Part shown: positions 7,963 through 16,226 of the stretch, piece after piece
How positions within the stretch are numbered: the first letter of the stretch is position 1
Layout of the letters: each line of letters opens with the position of its first letter
From: Merdimmobilis hominis
GTDB lineage: Bacteria > Bacillota > Clostridia > Oscillospirales > Ruminococcaceae
DNA length: 64,000 nucleotides
Reading direction: 5' to 3'
Assembly (NCBI RefSeq): GCF_016901855.1
Contig: NZ_JACJKY010000011.1
Location: forward strand, 1-64,000
The notes under the pieces: generated by a model
Databases searched by the model: none
Told to the model about the DNA's origin: nothing
What the model saw: the letters and a program-made list of their open reading frames with translations, nothing else
Program-made: the position numbers and the translations under genes

Positions 7963-8790
7963 TTACGCTCCTTTTATCTTCCGATATGCAAGAATCCAAA
8001 ACGAAATTTCCGTCGTAAGCAACGGGCAGGACAGCAGTTTTTCCTGTGCTTCGCGCTTCGTGCGGTACGCATACGGCGTCATTGCAAACAGATTCCACAA
8101 ATCGGTTTTGTTTTGAATGGTGATGGTTTTTTTAACTTCCCGCTTGCTCACAAACGAAAAGCCCGGCAGCGAAAAGGGCTTGACCGCATTTTCATACGGC
8201 GTTTCATACAGCAGTGTTTTCAGCCCAAACAGATGGCGTGCACCCGGAATGACCGATAAAAACACACCGTCCGGCTTTAACACGCGGAGAAACTCCTCGC
8301 CGCAGTAGGGGGCAAACAGCTCGGTGACCACATCGCACGTGCCGTCTGCCACTGGCAGGTGAAACACGCTTCCCACGGCAAACTGCACGTTTTTTACCTG
8401 TTTTGCCGCAATCGCGAGCGCCGATTTTGAAATATCCACGCCTGCAACCCGTGCGCCGTTTGATGCTTCGGCAATCGCTTTGGTGTAATATCCCTCGCCG
8501 CATCCCGCATCGAGCACAAACGCATCGTTTTTTGGCACATAGCGGCGCACTTCCTCAAAAACCGCTTTCAGCAGCGGTTCATAATATCCCGCGTTTAAAA
8601 ACGCACTGCGCGCATCTACCATTTCCTTGTTGTCGCCGGGAACGGCGGCATGCTTGCGGTTTGACTGCAAGAGATTGACATACCCGCTCTTTGCACGGTC
8701 GAATGAATGATTGCTTTCACACGCAAACACCCGCTCATCGCAAAAAAGCGCTTTCCCGCACACGGGACACGAAAAACAGCTTTGCTCCAA
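7963..8790 (-). CDS. RlmA-family 23S rRNA (guanine-N1) methyltransferase
   Basis: The 275-residue protein opens with the RlmA zinc site (Cys8, Cys11, Cys24, His28) followed by the family landmark around FDRAKSGYVNLL, then a class I SAM-binding domain (VLDAGCGEGYY near residue 100). Members methylate a guanine N1 in 23S rRNA helix 35 (G745 or G748). The start is TTG at 8790 with GGGGGAG six bases upstream; longer readings lack a ribosome site. It is the first gene of the operon with the hydrogenase-like sensor, an unexpected position for an rRNA modifier. Confidence 0.83.
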   Translation of the reverse strand: MEQSCFSCPVCGKALFCDERVFACESNHSFDRAKSGYVNLLQSNRKHAAVPGDNKEMVDARSAFLNAGYYEPLLKAVFEEVRRYVPKNDAFVLDAGCGEGYYTKAIAEASNGARVAGVDISKSALAIAAKQVKNVQFAVGSVFHLPVADGTCDVVTELFAPYCGEEFLRVLKPDGVFLSVIPGARHLFGLKTLLYETPYENAVKPFSLPGFSFVSKREVKKTITIQNKTDLWNLFAMTPYAYRTKREAQEKLLSCPLLTTEISFWILAYRKIKGA

Positions 8791-8821
8791 ACAGCGCTCC
8801 CCCTTTCCGATCTTTAGTTCT

Positions 8822-8850
8822 ATCGTACCATATCCGCACACAACTTGCAA
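8822..8850 (-). promoter_or_regulatory. Promoter of the rlmA/hydrogenase-sensor operon
   Basis: Minus-strand -35 TTGCAA, 17-bp spacer ending TGG (extended -10), -10 TACGAT. It lies back to back with the promoter of the ABC-F gene. Confidence 0.75.
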
Positions 8851-8878
8851 CGAAAAACGGCGAAATGTGCACCGCTTC

Positions 8879-8907
8879 TTGCACACACGAATGGTTTATG
8901 GTATGCT
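8879..8907 (+). promoter_or_regulatory. Promoter of the ABC-F gene
   Basis: -35 TTGCAC, 17-bp spacer ending TGG (extended -10), -10 TATGCT. Confidence 0.7.
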
Positions 8908-8963
8908 ATCATGGATGAAATATGGCGTTTTGCCGTATGAGAAAAAAAGGAGTGTATCCCCTT

Positions 8964-10562
8964 ATGATTACTGTATCCGACGTCAGTTTGAGCTTTGACG
9001 GCTCGAATCTGTTTTCCAATGTAAATTTAAAATTCCTGCCCGGCAACTGCTATGGCATCATCGGCGCAAACGGCGCAGGCAAATCGACGTTTTTGCGCAT
9101 CCTCTGCGGCGATTTGGAACCGTCCACCGGTGAAGTCACGATCCCGCCGGAGGTTCGCCTGTCTGTATTAAAGCAGGATCACTACGCGTTTGACAGCTAT
9201 CCGGTACTCGACACCGTCATCATGGGCAACGCACGGCTTTACCAGATCATGCGCCAGAAAGAAGACCTCTATGCAAAAGAGGACTTCTCCGAAGAAGACG
9301 GCATCCTGGCGGGCGAGCTCGAGGCGGAATTTGCCGAGTTAAACGGCTGGGAGGCCGAATCGGACGCATCAAAACTCATCCAGGGCTTGGGTCTCGACGA
9401 ATCGATCCTCTACAGCCAGATGTCTTCGCTTTCGGGCAACGAAAAAGTCAAAGTATTGCTTGCACAGGCACTGTTCGGCAACCCGGACATCATCCTCTTG
9501 GACGAGCCGACAAACCAGCTTGACTTGGCGGCGATTTCGTGGCTTGAGGATTTCATTTTGGACTATCCGGGCACTGTCATCGTCGTGTCGCATGACCGTC
9601 ACTTCTTAAATACCGTCTGCACCCACACGGTCGACATCGACTATACGAAAATCAAAATGTATGTCGGCAACTATGACTTCTGGTATCAGTCGAGCCAGCT
9701 GATGCAGCGCTTGCAGAAGCTTCAGAACAAAAAGACCGAGGAAAAGATCAAAGAGCTCCAGCGCTTTGTCGAGCGCTTCTCCGCAAATAAATCGAAATCA
9801 AAGCAGGCAACCTCCAGAAGAAAGCTTTTAGAAAAACTGTCCGCTGAGGAGATGCCGGCATCGTCTCGCCGCTATCCGTACATCGGCTTTACGATGGACC
9901 GCGAAGCCGGCAAGGATATTCTGACCGTGGACGGTATTTCCAAGACGATCGACGGCGAAAAAGTATTAAATAACGTGTCGTTCATTGTGAAAAAAGGCGA
10001 CAAAATCGCATTCGTCAGTGAGAACGCACTGGCGGCAACAACGCTGTTCCAGATTCTCGCAGGCGAGATGGAACCGGACGAAGGCTCGTACAAATGGGGC
10101 GTTTCCACCTCGCAGAGCTATTTCCCGAACGACAACTCCGCTTATTTTGAAAACGGTCTTTCGATCATCGACTGGCTCAAGCAGTACTCCTCCGACGAAA
10201 CGGAGACATATCTGCGCGGTTTCTTAGGCCGCATGCTCTTCTCGGGCGACGATGTCTATAAACCGGTCAACGTCCTCTCGGGCGGCGAAAAGGTGCGCTG
10301 CATGTTCTCGCGGATGATGCTGTTTGGCTCGAACGTGCTCATGCTCGACCGTCCGACCGACCACTTAGACCTCGAGTCGATCACCGCCGTCAATAACGGT
10401 CTGTGCGAATTTAAAGGAAACGTTCTGTTCTCCTCCCACGACCACGAATTCATCCAGACGATCGCCAACCGCATCATTGAGCTGAATGCAGACGGCATTG
10501 TCGACCGCTTCTCCGACTACGACGACTATGTCGCAAGCAAAAACGGTCACGTCATCGTATAA
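8964..10562 (+). CDS. ABC-F ATPase (YbiT/YkpA-like) with degenerate second site
   Basis: The 532-residue cytoplasmic protein has two ABC domains joined by a charged linker and no membrane segments, as in ABC-F translation factors that act in the ribosomal E site. NBD1 has an intact Walker A (34-42, GANGAGKST) and Walker B (LLDEPTNQLD), with signature LSGNE. In NBD2 the Walker A reads SENALAATTL (352-361), with Ala358 where Lys is expected, and the Walker B reads MLDRPTDHLD, with Arg463 replacing the catalytic Glu; its LSGGE signature is intact. The whole chain resembles the YbiT/YkpA branch. Start at 8964 follows AAGGAG. Monocistronic, with terminator. Confidence 0.85.
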   Translation: MITVSDVSLSFDGSNLFSNVNLKFLPGNCYGIIGANGAGKSTFLRILCGDLEPSTGEVTIPPEVRLSVLKQDHYAFDSYPVLDTVIMGNARLYQIMRQKEDLYAKEDFSEEDGILAGELEAEFAELNGWEAESDASKLIQGLGLDESILYSQMSSLSGNEKVKVLLAQALFGNPDIILLDEPTNQLDLAAISWLEDFILDYPGTVIVVSHDRHFLNTVCTHTVDIDYTKIKMYVGNYDFWYQSSQLMQRLQKLQNKKTEEKIKELQRFVERFSANKSKSKQATSRRKLLEKLSAEEMPASSRRYPYIGFTMDREAGKDILTVDGISKTIDGEKVLNNVSFIVKKGDKIAFVSENALAATTLFQILAGEMEPDEGSYKWGVSTSQSYFPNDNSAYFENGLSIIDWLKQYSSDETETYLRGFLGRMLFSGDDVYKPVNVLSGGEKVRCMFSRMMLFGSNVLMLDRPTDHLDLESITAVNNGLCEFKGNVLFSSHDHEFIQTIANRIIELNADGIVDRFSDYDDYVASKNGHVIV

Positions 10563-10586
10563 AACCGCATATTCACCTCATCACCA

Positions 10587-10620
10587 GCCGCCGTGTTTTT
10601 GCACGGCGGCTTGTTTGTTT
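10587..10620 (+). terminator. Terminator of the ABC-F gene
   Basis: Perfect GCCGCCGTG / CACGGCGGC stem, 6-base loop, then TTGTTTGTTT. Confidence 0.85.
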
Positions 10621-10665
10621 ACAATTTGATAACGATTTTTTGCATCTTGCGTATTACAATATAAA

Positions 10666-10692
10666 TTAGCACTTAAAGCACGAGAGTGCTAA
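10666..10692 (+). promoter_or_regulatory. CIRCE operator (HrcA site) upstream of htpG
   Basis: TTAGCACTT, nine bases, GAGTGCTAA: the CIRCE inverted repeat with one departure from consensus (last base of the left arm T for C). It starts just after an AT-rich -10 region (TACAAT at 10655-10660; no clear -35) and 35 bp before the htpG start. HrcA bound here would block htpG transcription until heat stress. Confidence 0.93.
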
Positions 10693-10726
10693 ACTGTGAA
10701 CAATAAAACGCAAAGAGGGACTTTTT

Positions 10727-12610
10727 ATGGCAATGAAACAATTCAAAGCAGAGTCAAAACGTCTGCTCGACCTGATGATCAACTCCATTTACACGCATCA
10801 CGAAATTTTTCTGCGTGAACTGATTTCAAACGCAAGCGACGCCATCGACAAGCTTTACTACCGCACGTTAAAAGACGGCGATACCGGCTTAAACCGCAGC
10901 GACTTCTCGATTTCGATTGAGCCGAACAAGGAAGCGCGCACACTCGTCATCCGCGACAACGGCTGCGGCATGACAAAAGACGAGCTTGAAAACAACTTGG
11001 GCGTCATCGCAAAGAGCGGTTCGTTAAGCTTTAAATCCGAGCAGGAAAAATCGGACGATATCGACATCATCGGCCAGTTTGGCGTCGGCTTCTACGCATC
11101 GTTCATGGTCAGCGACAAAGTAGTTGTCGAAAGCCGCGCATTCGGCAGTGACGAAGCATGGCGCTGGACATCCTCGGGCGCAGAGGGCTACACCGTCGAC
11201 CCGTGCAACAAACCGGACCACGGCACAACGATCACACTTCATTTAAAACCCGACACCGACGACGAGAAATTCTCCGACTTTTTGGAGGAATTCCGCCTGC
11301 GTTCGCTCATTAAAAAATATTCCGACTACATCCGCTACCCGATCCGCATGGAGGTCGAAAAACACCGCTTAAAAGAAGGCAGTGAAAACGACTACGAATC
11401 GTACCGCGAGGTTGAAACGATCAACAGCATGGTGCCGATCTGGAAAAAAGCAAAATCGGAAGTGACCGACGAGGAATACAACCGCTTCTATCAGGAGAAA
11501 TTCTTCGACTGGAAAGCGCCGGCAAAAGTCATCCGCACCAGCACCGAGGGCACTGCCACCTACGAAGCACTGCTGTTCATTCCGTCCGCCGCACCGATGG
11601 ACTACTATACAAAAGAGTACGAAAAAGGACTCGCACTGTATGCAAGCGGCGTGCTTATCATGGAAAAATGCGCCGATCTTCTGCCGGACTACTTCAGCTT
11701 TGTCCGCGGTTTAGTGGACTCGCAGGATCTCTCGCTCAACATCTCGCGTGAGATGCTCCAGCACGACCGCCAGTTAAAACTTATCGCATCCCGTTTGGAG
11801 AAAAAAATCCAGTCCGAGCTTTCGTCCATGCTCAAAAACGACCGCGAAGCGTATGAGTCGTTCTTCAAAGCGTTCGGCTTGCAGTTAAAATACGGCGTAT
11901 ATGCCGACTACGGCACACATAAAGACGTGCTCAAAGACCTGCTCTTATTCGCTTCGTCGAACGGCGATCATCCGACCACGCTCGCAGAATACGTTTCCCG
12001 CATGAAAGAGGGACAGACCGAAATCTATTATGCATGCGCAGAAACAGCCGCACGCGCCGCAATGCTGCCGCAGACCGAAGCCGTCCGCGAAAAGGGCTAT
12101 GAGATTTTGTACCTGACCGACAACGTCGACGAGTTTGCGCTCAAGATGCTCATGACCTACGATGAAAAACCGTTCAAAAACGTGTGCGCGGACGATCTCG
12201 ACCTGCGCACGGACGAGGAGAAAAAAGAAGCAGAACAGCAGCTCTCCGAGAATAAAGACCTGCTTGCGTTTTTAACCGAGTCGCTTGACGGAAAAGTCAA
12301 AGCCGTCACACTGTCGAACCGTTTGAAATCGCATCCGGTGTGCCTTTCCTCCGAAGGTGCAATCTCAATTGAGATGGAAAAGGTGTTAAACGCAATGCCG
12401 ACCGGAAACGAAAGCGTCAAAGCACAGCGTGTGCTTGAAATCAACGCATCGCATCCGGTATTCACAAAGCTGTGCGCACTGTATGACACAGACAAAGAAA
12501 CGCTCAAATCGTATGCATCGCTTTTGTATACGCAGGCGCTTTTGATCGAAGGACTGCCGATTGACGATCCGGTCGCATTCTCGAACGAAATCTGCAAACT
12601 GATGGCATAA
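10727..12610 (+). CDS. htpG: Molecular chaperone HtpG (Hsp90 family)
   Basis: The 627-residue protein is full length for HtpG: an N-terminal GHKL ATPase ([15 protein letters not shown], then DNGCGMTK and a lid with [11 protein letters not shown]), middle domain with the conserved Arg-containing NISREMLQ segment, and C-terminal dimer domain. It is an ATP-driven cytosolic chaperone for late folding. The start follows AGAGGG. It is a single-gene unit between the CIRCE operator and its own terminator, which argues for control by HrcA, unlike B. subtilis htpG, which is outside the CIRCE regulon. Confidence 0.97.
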   Translation: MAMKQFKAESKRLLDLMINSIYTHHEIFLRELISNASDAIDKLYYRTLKDGDTGLNRSDFSISIEPNKEARTLVIRDNGCGMTKDELENNLGVIAKSGSLSFKSEQEKSDDIDIIGQFGVGFYASFMVSDKVVVESRAFGSDEAWRWTSSGAEGYTVDPCNKPDHGTTITLHLKPDTDDEKFSDFLEEFRLRSLIKKYSDYIRYPIRMEVEKHRLKEGSENDYESYREVETINSMVPIWKKAKSEVTDEEYNRFYQEKFFDWKAPAKVIRTSTEGTATYEALLFIPSAAPMDYYTKEYEKGLALYASGVLIMEKCADLLPDYFSFVRGLVDSQDLSLNISREMLQHDRQLKLIASRLEKKIQSELSSMLKNDREAYESFFKAFGLQLKYGVYADYGTHKDVLKDLLLFASSNGDHPTTLAEYVSRMKEGQTEIYYACAETAARAAMLPQTEAVREKGYEILYLTDNVDEFALKMLMTYDEKPFKNVCADDLDLRTDEEKKEAEQQLSENKDLLAFLTESLDGKVKAVTLSNRLKSHPVCLSSEGAISIEMEKVLNAMPTGNESVKAQRVLEINASHPVFTKLCALYDTDKETLKSYASLLYTQALLIEGLPIDDPVAFSNEICKLMA

Positions 12611-12619
12611 ATATAATGG

Positions 12620-12657
12620 AAAACCGGTGCAGGCTACTTGGCTTGCACCGGTTTTTT
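12620..12657 (+). terminator. Terminator of htpG
   Basis: AAAACCGGTGCA / TGCACCGGTTTT stem with a 12-base loop and a six-T tail. Confidence 0.85.
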
Positions 12658-12742
12658 GTACTTTTATAAAAGTCAAAATTTTACTGCTCAAATTGCACAA
12701 ACTGAGATTGTAATTTTCTACATATCGCTGATTGTGAAATCG

Positions 12743-12771
12743 TTGACAATTTCTTTTTGTTTCCATATAAT
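12743..12771 (+). promoter_or_regulatory. Consensus promoter of the metzincin gene
   Basis: Perfect TTGACA (12743-12748), 17-bp spacer and perfect TATAAT (12766-12771). It is the strongest-looking promoter in the window. Confidence 0.88.
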
Positions 12772-12777
12772 AAAAAT

Positions 12778-12800
12778 ATAAATGGTGTTTCATCATTTAT
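12778..12800 (+). other. Hairpin at the predicted 5' end of the metzincin transcript
   Basis: ATAAATGGTG / CATCATTTAT arms pair over 10 bp (one G-U) around a TTT loop. The predicted start of transcription (about 12778) falls on its first base, so the mRNA would begin with a stem-loop. It could protect the transcript from decay or act as an operator. Confidence 0.6.
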
Positions 12801-12821
12801 TATAAAAAAGGAGTTGATTTT

Positions 12822-13556
12822 ATGAAAAAGACATTCTTGAAACACCTGTGTCGTTGTGCAATTTCGGTGATTCTTCTCTTACTTGTTTCAGCACAAGCGA
12901 TTTTTGCTTGTGCAAGCGGAAGACAAACTGATTCTTCTACAGGTTGGACATTTGGCTTTCCTACAAATTATACGCATTCTGGAACAAGATATATGACATA
13001 TTATTACAATAATTCAAAAGGCGCAAGTTATGCGACATATTTTGACCGAGGGAAAAGTCTTTGGAGTAACAAAATTAGTATATCTCGTATTGATAGTCAA
13101 GTTTCTGCTTCTATACACTTAAATGTTTGGGATAATTTCAAAATGACTGCATATGATCCAGATGCATATGCAGTTACAGTTTCACGTTCATCATCTCCCC
13201 CACTTTTACATAATACAAGATGGGAAATTCTAGTAAATCAATACAAATTCAATACACTCTCTGAAGATCAAAGAAAAATCGTAATGGCTCATGAAATTGG
13301 ACACGCTTATGGCTTAGGTCATATAGGCTCTATTTCACAAATTATGTATCCATATAAACCTTCTTCCTCTACTATGGTTCGTTCTGAAGACTTGCGAGGA
13401 ATGATTCTCATGACGCACGAACACAGTTGTTCAACTTCAACATCTCAAAACACTTATGAACGTGTTGACAACTACCGTCATAAACGGCGCTGTAAAACAT
13501 GTAAATCATTCGTCTATGAATCTCATACTAACGGATACAGCTGTACGCTTTGTTAA
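12822..13556 (+). CDS. Secreted metzincin (matrixin-like) zinc metalloprotease with C-terminal Cys cluster
   Basis: The 244-residue protein has a signal peptide (about 1-30) and a metzincin catalytic core: HEIGHAYGLGH (zinc ligands His157, His161, His167; catalytic Glu158) and a Met-turn SQIMYP (Met175). The C-terminal 40 residues carry CKTC and CTLC pairs (Cys224, 227, 241, 244) plus Cys203, resembling a zinc ribbon. There is no obvious propeptide Cys switch, so control of activation is unclear. It should be exported and cleave proteins outside the cell. The gene is markedly AT-rich with A/T third positions, unlike its neighbours, which suggests recent transfer. The next gene follows after 16 bp without a terminator. 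Confidence 0.8.
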   Translation: MKKTFLKHLCRCAISVILLLLVSAQAIFACASGRQTDSSTGWTFGFPTNYTHSGTRYMTYYYNNSKGASYATYFDRGKSLWSNKISISRIDSQVSASIHLNVWDNFKMTAYDPDAYAVTVSRSSSPPLLHNTRWEILVNQYKFNTLSEDQRKIVMAHEIGHAYGLGHIGSISQIMYPYKPSSSTMVRSEDLRGMILMTHEHSCSTSTSQNTYERVDNYRHKRRCKTCKSFVYESHTNGYSCTLC

Positions 13557-13572
13557 GAAAGAGGTGCTCACT

Positions 13573-14271
13573 ATGACAACGAAAAAACTGCTTCGTCCTC
13601 AAATTCTGTTTCCGGCGGTGATTCTCATTTTGCTTGTCATCGCGCTCATTCTCGCCGTTGCCGTCCCTTCAAAGCCGGGATTTCGGGCGGTCAAAACCGA
13701 TCAACCGGGATCTGCAATGGCATCATGGGCAGATGTTGATGAAGCTCGCTTTTATGAACGCATGGCGATTGCAGTATATGCACATGTAAAAGAAGAACCC
13801 CAGTATTATGACCACTATGTGCCCGGACGCGACCACACCACAGGTGTTTCTGTTTATCAAGCTGATGTTGCTTCCGTTTTGGCACAGCCCTGCCATCTTC
13901 CTGCAGAGGAAAGAAGCACGATTTCCGTACACTCGATCCCCAGTGCTTTTTCCGATGCGCGAGTAACAAGCGGCGGCAGTTATCTGTTCTTTTTAGCCGA
14001 TATGCGCGATGTACCGGACTTTGAACCGGACGAAACCGTTTCTCCGTCCTATTATGATGATTACGCGAAAACGTTTGGCTATGCGCTCATCACACCGCGG
14101 GTATCTGTCTTCCGTGCAGAGCCATATGGCGACACCATGCGCGTCAAAACTTCTCATCTGCCCGAATATCTCCGCGGCGAAGGCGAGTATACGACATTTG
14201 AGGAGCTTCGCGATATTTTAGCCGAGGGTCGTCAGCGTTTTCGCCCGGATGCCGCGCAAAATGCAGAATGA
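13573..14271 (+). CDS. Membrane-anchored extracytoplasmic protein of unknown function
   Basis: The 232-residue protein has one N-terminal membrane segment (about residues 12-32) with a basic start, then about 200 residues predicted outside the cell, rich in Asp, Tyr and Ser. I recognise no domain. Start at 13573 is preferred over the long in-frame extension, which would overlap the metzincin gene and lacks a ribosome site; GAGGTG lies upstream. It shares the metzincin transcript but has the codon use of the host chromosome, so the metzincin may have been inserted in front of it. Confidence 0.6.
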   Translation: MTTKKLLRPQILFPAVILILLVIALILAVAVPSKPGFRAVKTDQPGSAMASWADVDEARFYERMAIAVYAHVKEEPQYYDHYVPGRDHTTGVSVYQADVASVLAQPCHLPAEERSTISVHSIPSAFSDARVTSGGSYLFFLADMRDVPDFEPDETVSPSYYDDYAKTFGYALITPRVSVFRAEPYGDTMRVKTSHLPEYLRGEGEYTTFEELRDILAEGRQRFRPDAAQNAE

Positions 14272-14288
14272 ACAAATAACACGAAAGC

Positions 14289-14320
14289 AAAACCGCCGGT
14301 TTCATAACCGGCGGTTTTTT
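14289..14320. terminator. Bidirectional terminator
   Basis: A near-perfect AAAACCGCCGGTT / AACCGGCGGTTTT stem with a 4-base loop between convergent genes; the plus-strand side has six T. Confidence 0.88.
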
Positions 14321-14327
14321 CATGCAT

Positions 14328-14906
14328 CTATTCGATTGTCACACTTTCGAGTACGTTTCCCTGCTCATCCACATAGGAAAAAAGGACACCTGCTTCCGTA
14401 AACTCCACCTGCTTTTTTGCATTGCGAAGCGTCTGATAACCATCGTCGCGCGTAATGGTCTGACCTGCTTTTACAAGAAACGGACCAATCTGACGATAAA
14501 ACGTCGTTGTTCCTGAAAAGAGATACGATCGCTCCTCCGCCACGAGTGCGTGGCTGTCGGTTTCGCTTTGGAACACAAACGTCTGCACGTCTTTCTGGTA
14601 CGCGGCAAGATTCATGCCGTACACGAGTAAAATTCCCGCCGCCAGAAGCCCGGGCAGAACATAAAGCCATTGTTTCGGAAAGCGAATGCATCCCACAAGA
14701 CTTGCCGCCAGCACAATGTCATACAAAAAGAACACCAGTGTCCCCGAAACAGCAGACGAAAACCAGAATTTCACGCCAAACAGCAGCAGTACAAGTGTCA
14801 CTGCACGGACAATCAGCAGTACAGGCGCTGTTTTGCGGCAGATACGCACAAACACCGGCGGCAGAACGCGCGGTGTGATGATCAGCGTTGTTTTTGACTT
14901 GCGCAT
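14328..14906 (-). CDS. Integral membrane protein of unknown function
   Basis: The 192-residue protein has three likely membrane segments (about 26-44, 50-70, 78-98) and a soluble C-terminal half (about 100-192) predicted to form a small beta-rich domain. No family recognised. GGAGGGAG precedes the ATG, and it starts 15 bp after the rarA stop, so it is the last gene of a short operon with rarA. Confidence 0.6.
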   Translation of the reverse strand: MRKSKTTLIITPRVLPPVFVRICRKTAPVLLIVRAVTLVLLLFGVKFWFSSAVSGTLVFFLYDIVLAASLVGCIRFPKQWLYVLPGLLAAGILLVYGMNLAAYQKDVQTFVFQSETDSHALVAEERSYLFSGTTTFYRQIGPFLVKAGQTITRDDGYQTLRNAKKQVEFTEAGVLFSYVDEQGNVLESVTIE

Positions 14907-14921
14907 AACTGCTCCCTCCGG

Positions 14922-16202
14922 TTATTTGTTGTTGCCGTACAACGCGAGCATCCGCTCACGGTATGCCTTTGCCGCCTGCTCCGTTTTGTTGTCACCGAAT
15001 TCATAGTACACCGTTCCACTGAGCGTATCCGGCAGATACTGCTGGGCCACATAATGTCCCGGAAACGCGTGCGGATATTTATAAAACTGGCCTTTGACTG
15101 CGGCGTCCTCACCGTCAAAGTGCTTGTTCTGCAAGCACCGCGGAATCGAGCCTGCTTTCCCCGCTTCGACATCTGCCATCGCGCGGTTGATCGCCATATA
15201 TGCGCTGTTCGATTTCGGCGCAGTGCTTAAAAGCACGACAGCATCTGCCAGCGGAATCCGTGCTTCCGGCAGTCCTAACTGGAGCGCCATATCAACACAC
15301 GCTTTTACAATCGGAATCGCCTGCGGATACGCAAGCCCGATGTCCTCACATGCGATGACCATAATCCGCCGGCACGCCGACAGCAAATCTCCTGCCGTTA
15401 AAAGCCGTGCCAAATAGTGCACCGCGGCGTTTTCGTCCGAGCCACGGATCGACTTTTGCAGTGCGGACACAATATCATAGTGCTGATCGCCCTGCCGGTC
15501 ATACTGCATACTGCTTCGCTGAGAAAGCGACGCGGCAAGCGATTCGTCTACCACACGCACACCGTTTTCAACCGCAGCCGACAAATAGCAAAGCTCTGTG
15601 CTGTTCATCGCCTTGCGCACATCACCACCGCATGAAACAGCAATCCGGTGAAGCGCCTCATCGGAAACATTCGCCTGCTCGCCGTATTCGTCCGACAAAA
15701 TCGAAAATCCGCGGCGCACCGCTTTTTCAATCTCTTCCGGCTCAACTGACTTAAACTCAAACACCGTACTGCGGCTTAATACCGCATTATAGATATAAAA
15801 ATACGGATTTTCCGTCGTCGAGGCAATCAGCGTGATGCTGCCGTTTTCGATGTGCTCAAGCAGTGACTGCTGCTGTTTTTTATTTAAGTACTGAATCTCG
15901 TCGAGATACAGCAAAATCCCGCGGTATCCGGCAAACGAATGCACTTCCTCCACAATCGCCTTGATATCGGCAGTGGATGCGGACGTTCCGTTTAATTTAT
16001 GAAGCCGCATCTGTGCTTTTTCGGCGATAATCCGGGCAACCGTCGTTTTGCCGACGCCCGACGGGCCGTAAAAGATCATATTCGGAATCTGCCCCGATTC
16101 AATGATACGGCGGAGCGGTTTGCCCGGTGCTAAAAGATGGGTCTGTCCCACCACTTCGTCAAGTGTAGAAGGGCGGATGCGGTCTGCAAGCGGCGATGCC
16201 AT
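14922..16202 (-). CDS. rarA: Replication-associated recombination protein RarA (MgsA)
   Basis: The 426-residue AAA+ ATPase has Walker A GPSGVGKTT (about 46-54), Walker B LYLDEIQYLN, a sensor region STTENPYF and the C-terminal MgsA tetramer domain with ALQKSIRGSDENAAVHYLARL. It acts at stalled replication forks and interacts with SSB. The start ATG has AAAGGAC upstream. It follows the esterase by 24 bp and precedes a membrane protein by 15 bp. Confidence 0.93.
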   Translation of the reverse strand: MASPLADRIRPSTLDEVVGQTHLLAPGKPLRRIIESGQIPNMIFYGPSGVGKTTVARIIAEKAQMRLHKLNGTSASTADIKAIVEEVHSFAGYRGILLYLDEIQYLNKKQQQSLLEHIENGSITLIASTTENPYFYIYNAVLSRSTVFEFKSVEPEEIEKAVRRGFSILSDEYGEQANVSDEALHRIAVSCGGDVRKAMNSTELCYLSAAVENGVRVVDESLAASLSQRSSMQYDRQGDQHYDIVSALQKSIRGSDENAAVHYLARLLTAGDLLSACRRIMVIACEDIGLAYPQAIPIVKACVDMALQLGLPEARIPLADAVVLLSTAPKSNSAYMAINRAMADVEAGKAGSIPRCLQNKHFDGEDAAVKGQFYKYPHAFPGHYVAQQYLPDTLSGTVYYEFGDNKTEQAAKAYRERMLALYGNNK

Positions 16203-16226
16203 ACTGTTGTTCGTCCTTTCGTGGAT

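Noticed and set aside
12660-13560. Insertion sequence around the AT-rich metzincin gene
   Set aside because: No transposase, terminal inverted repeats or target duplications are visible.
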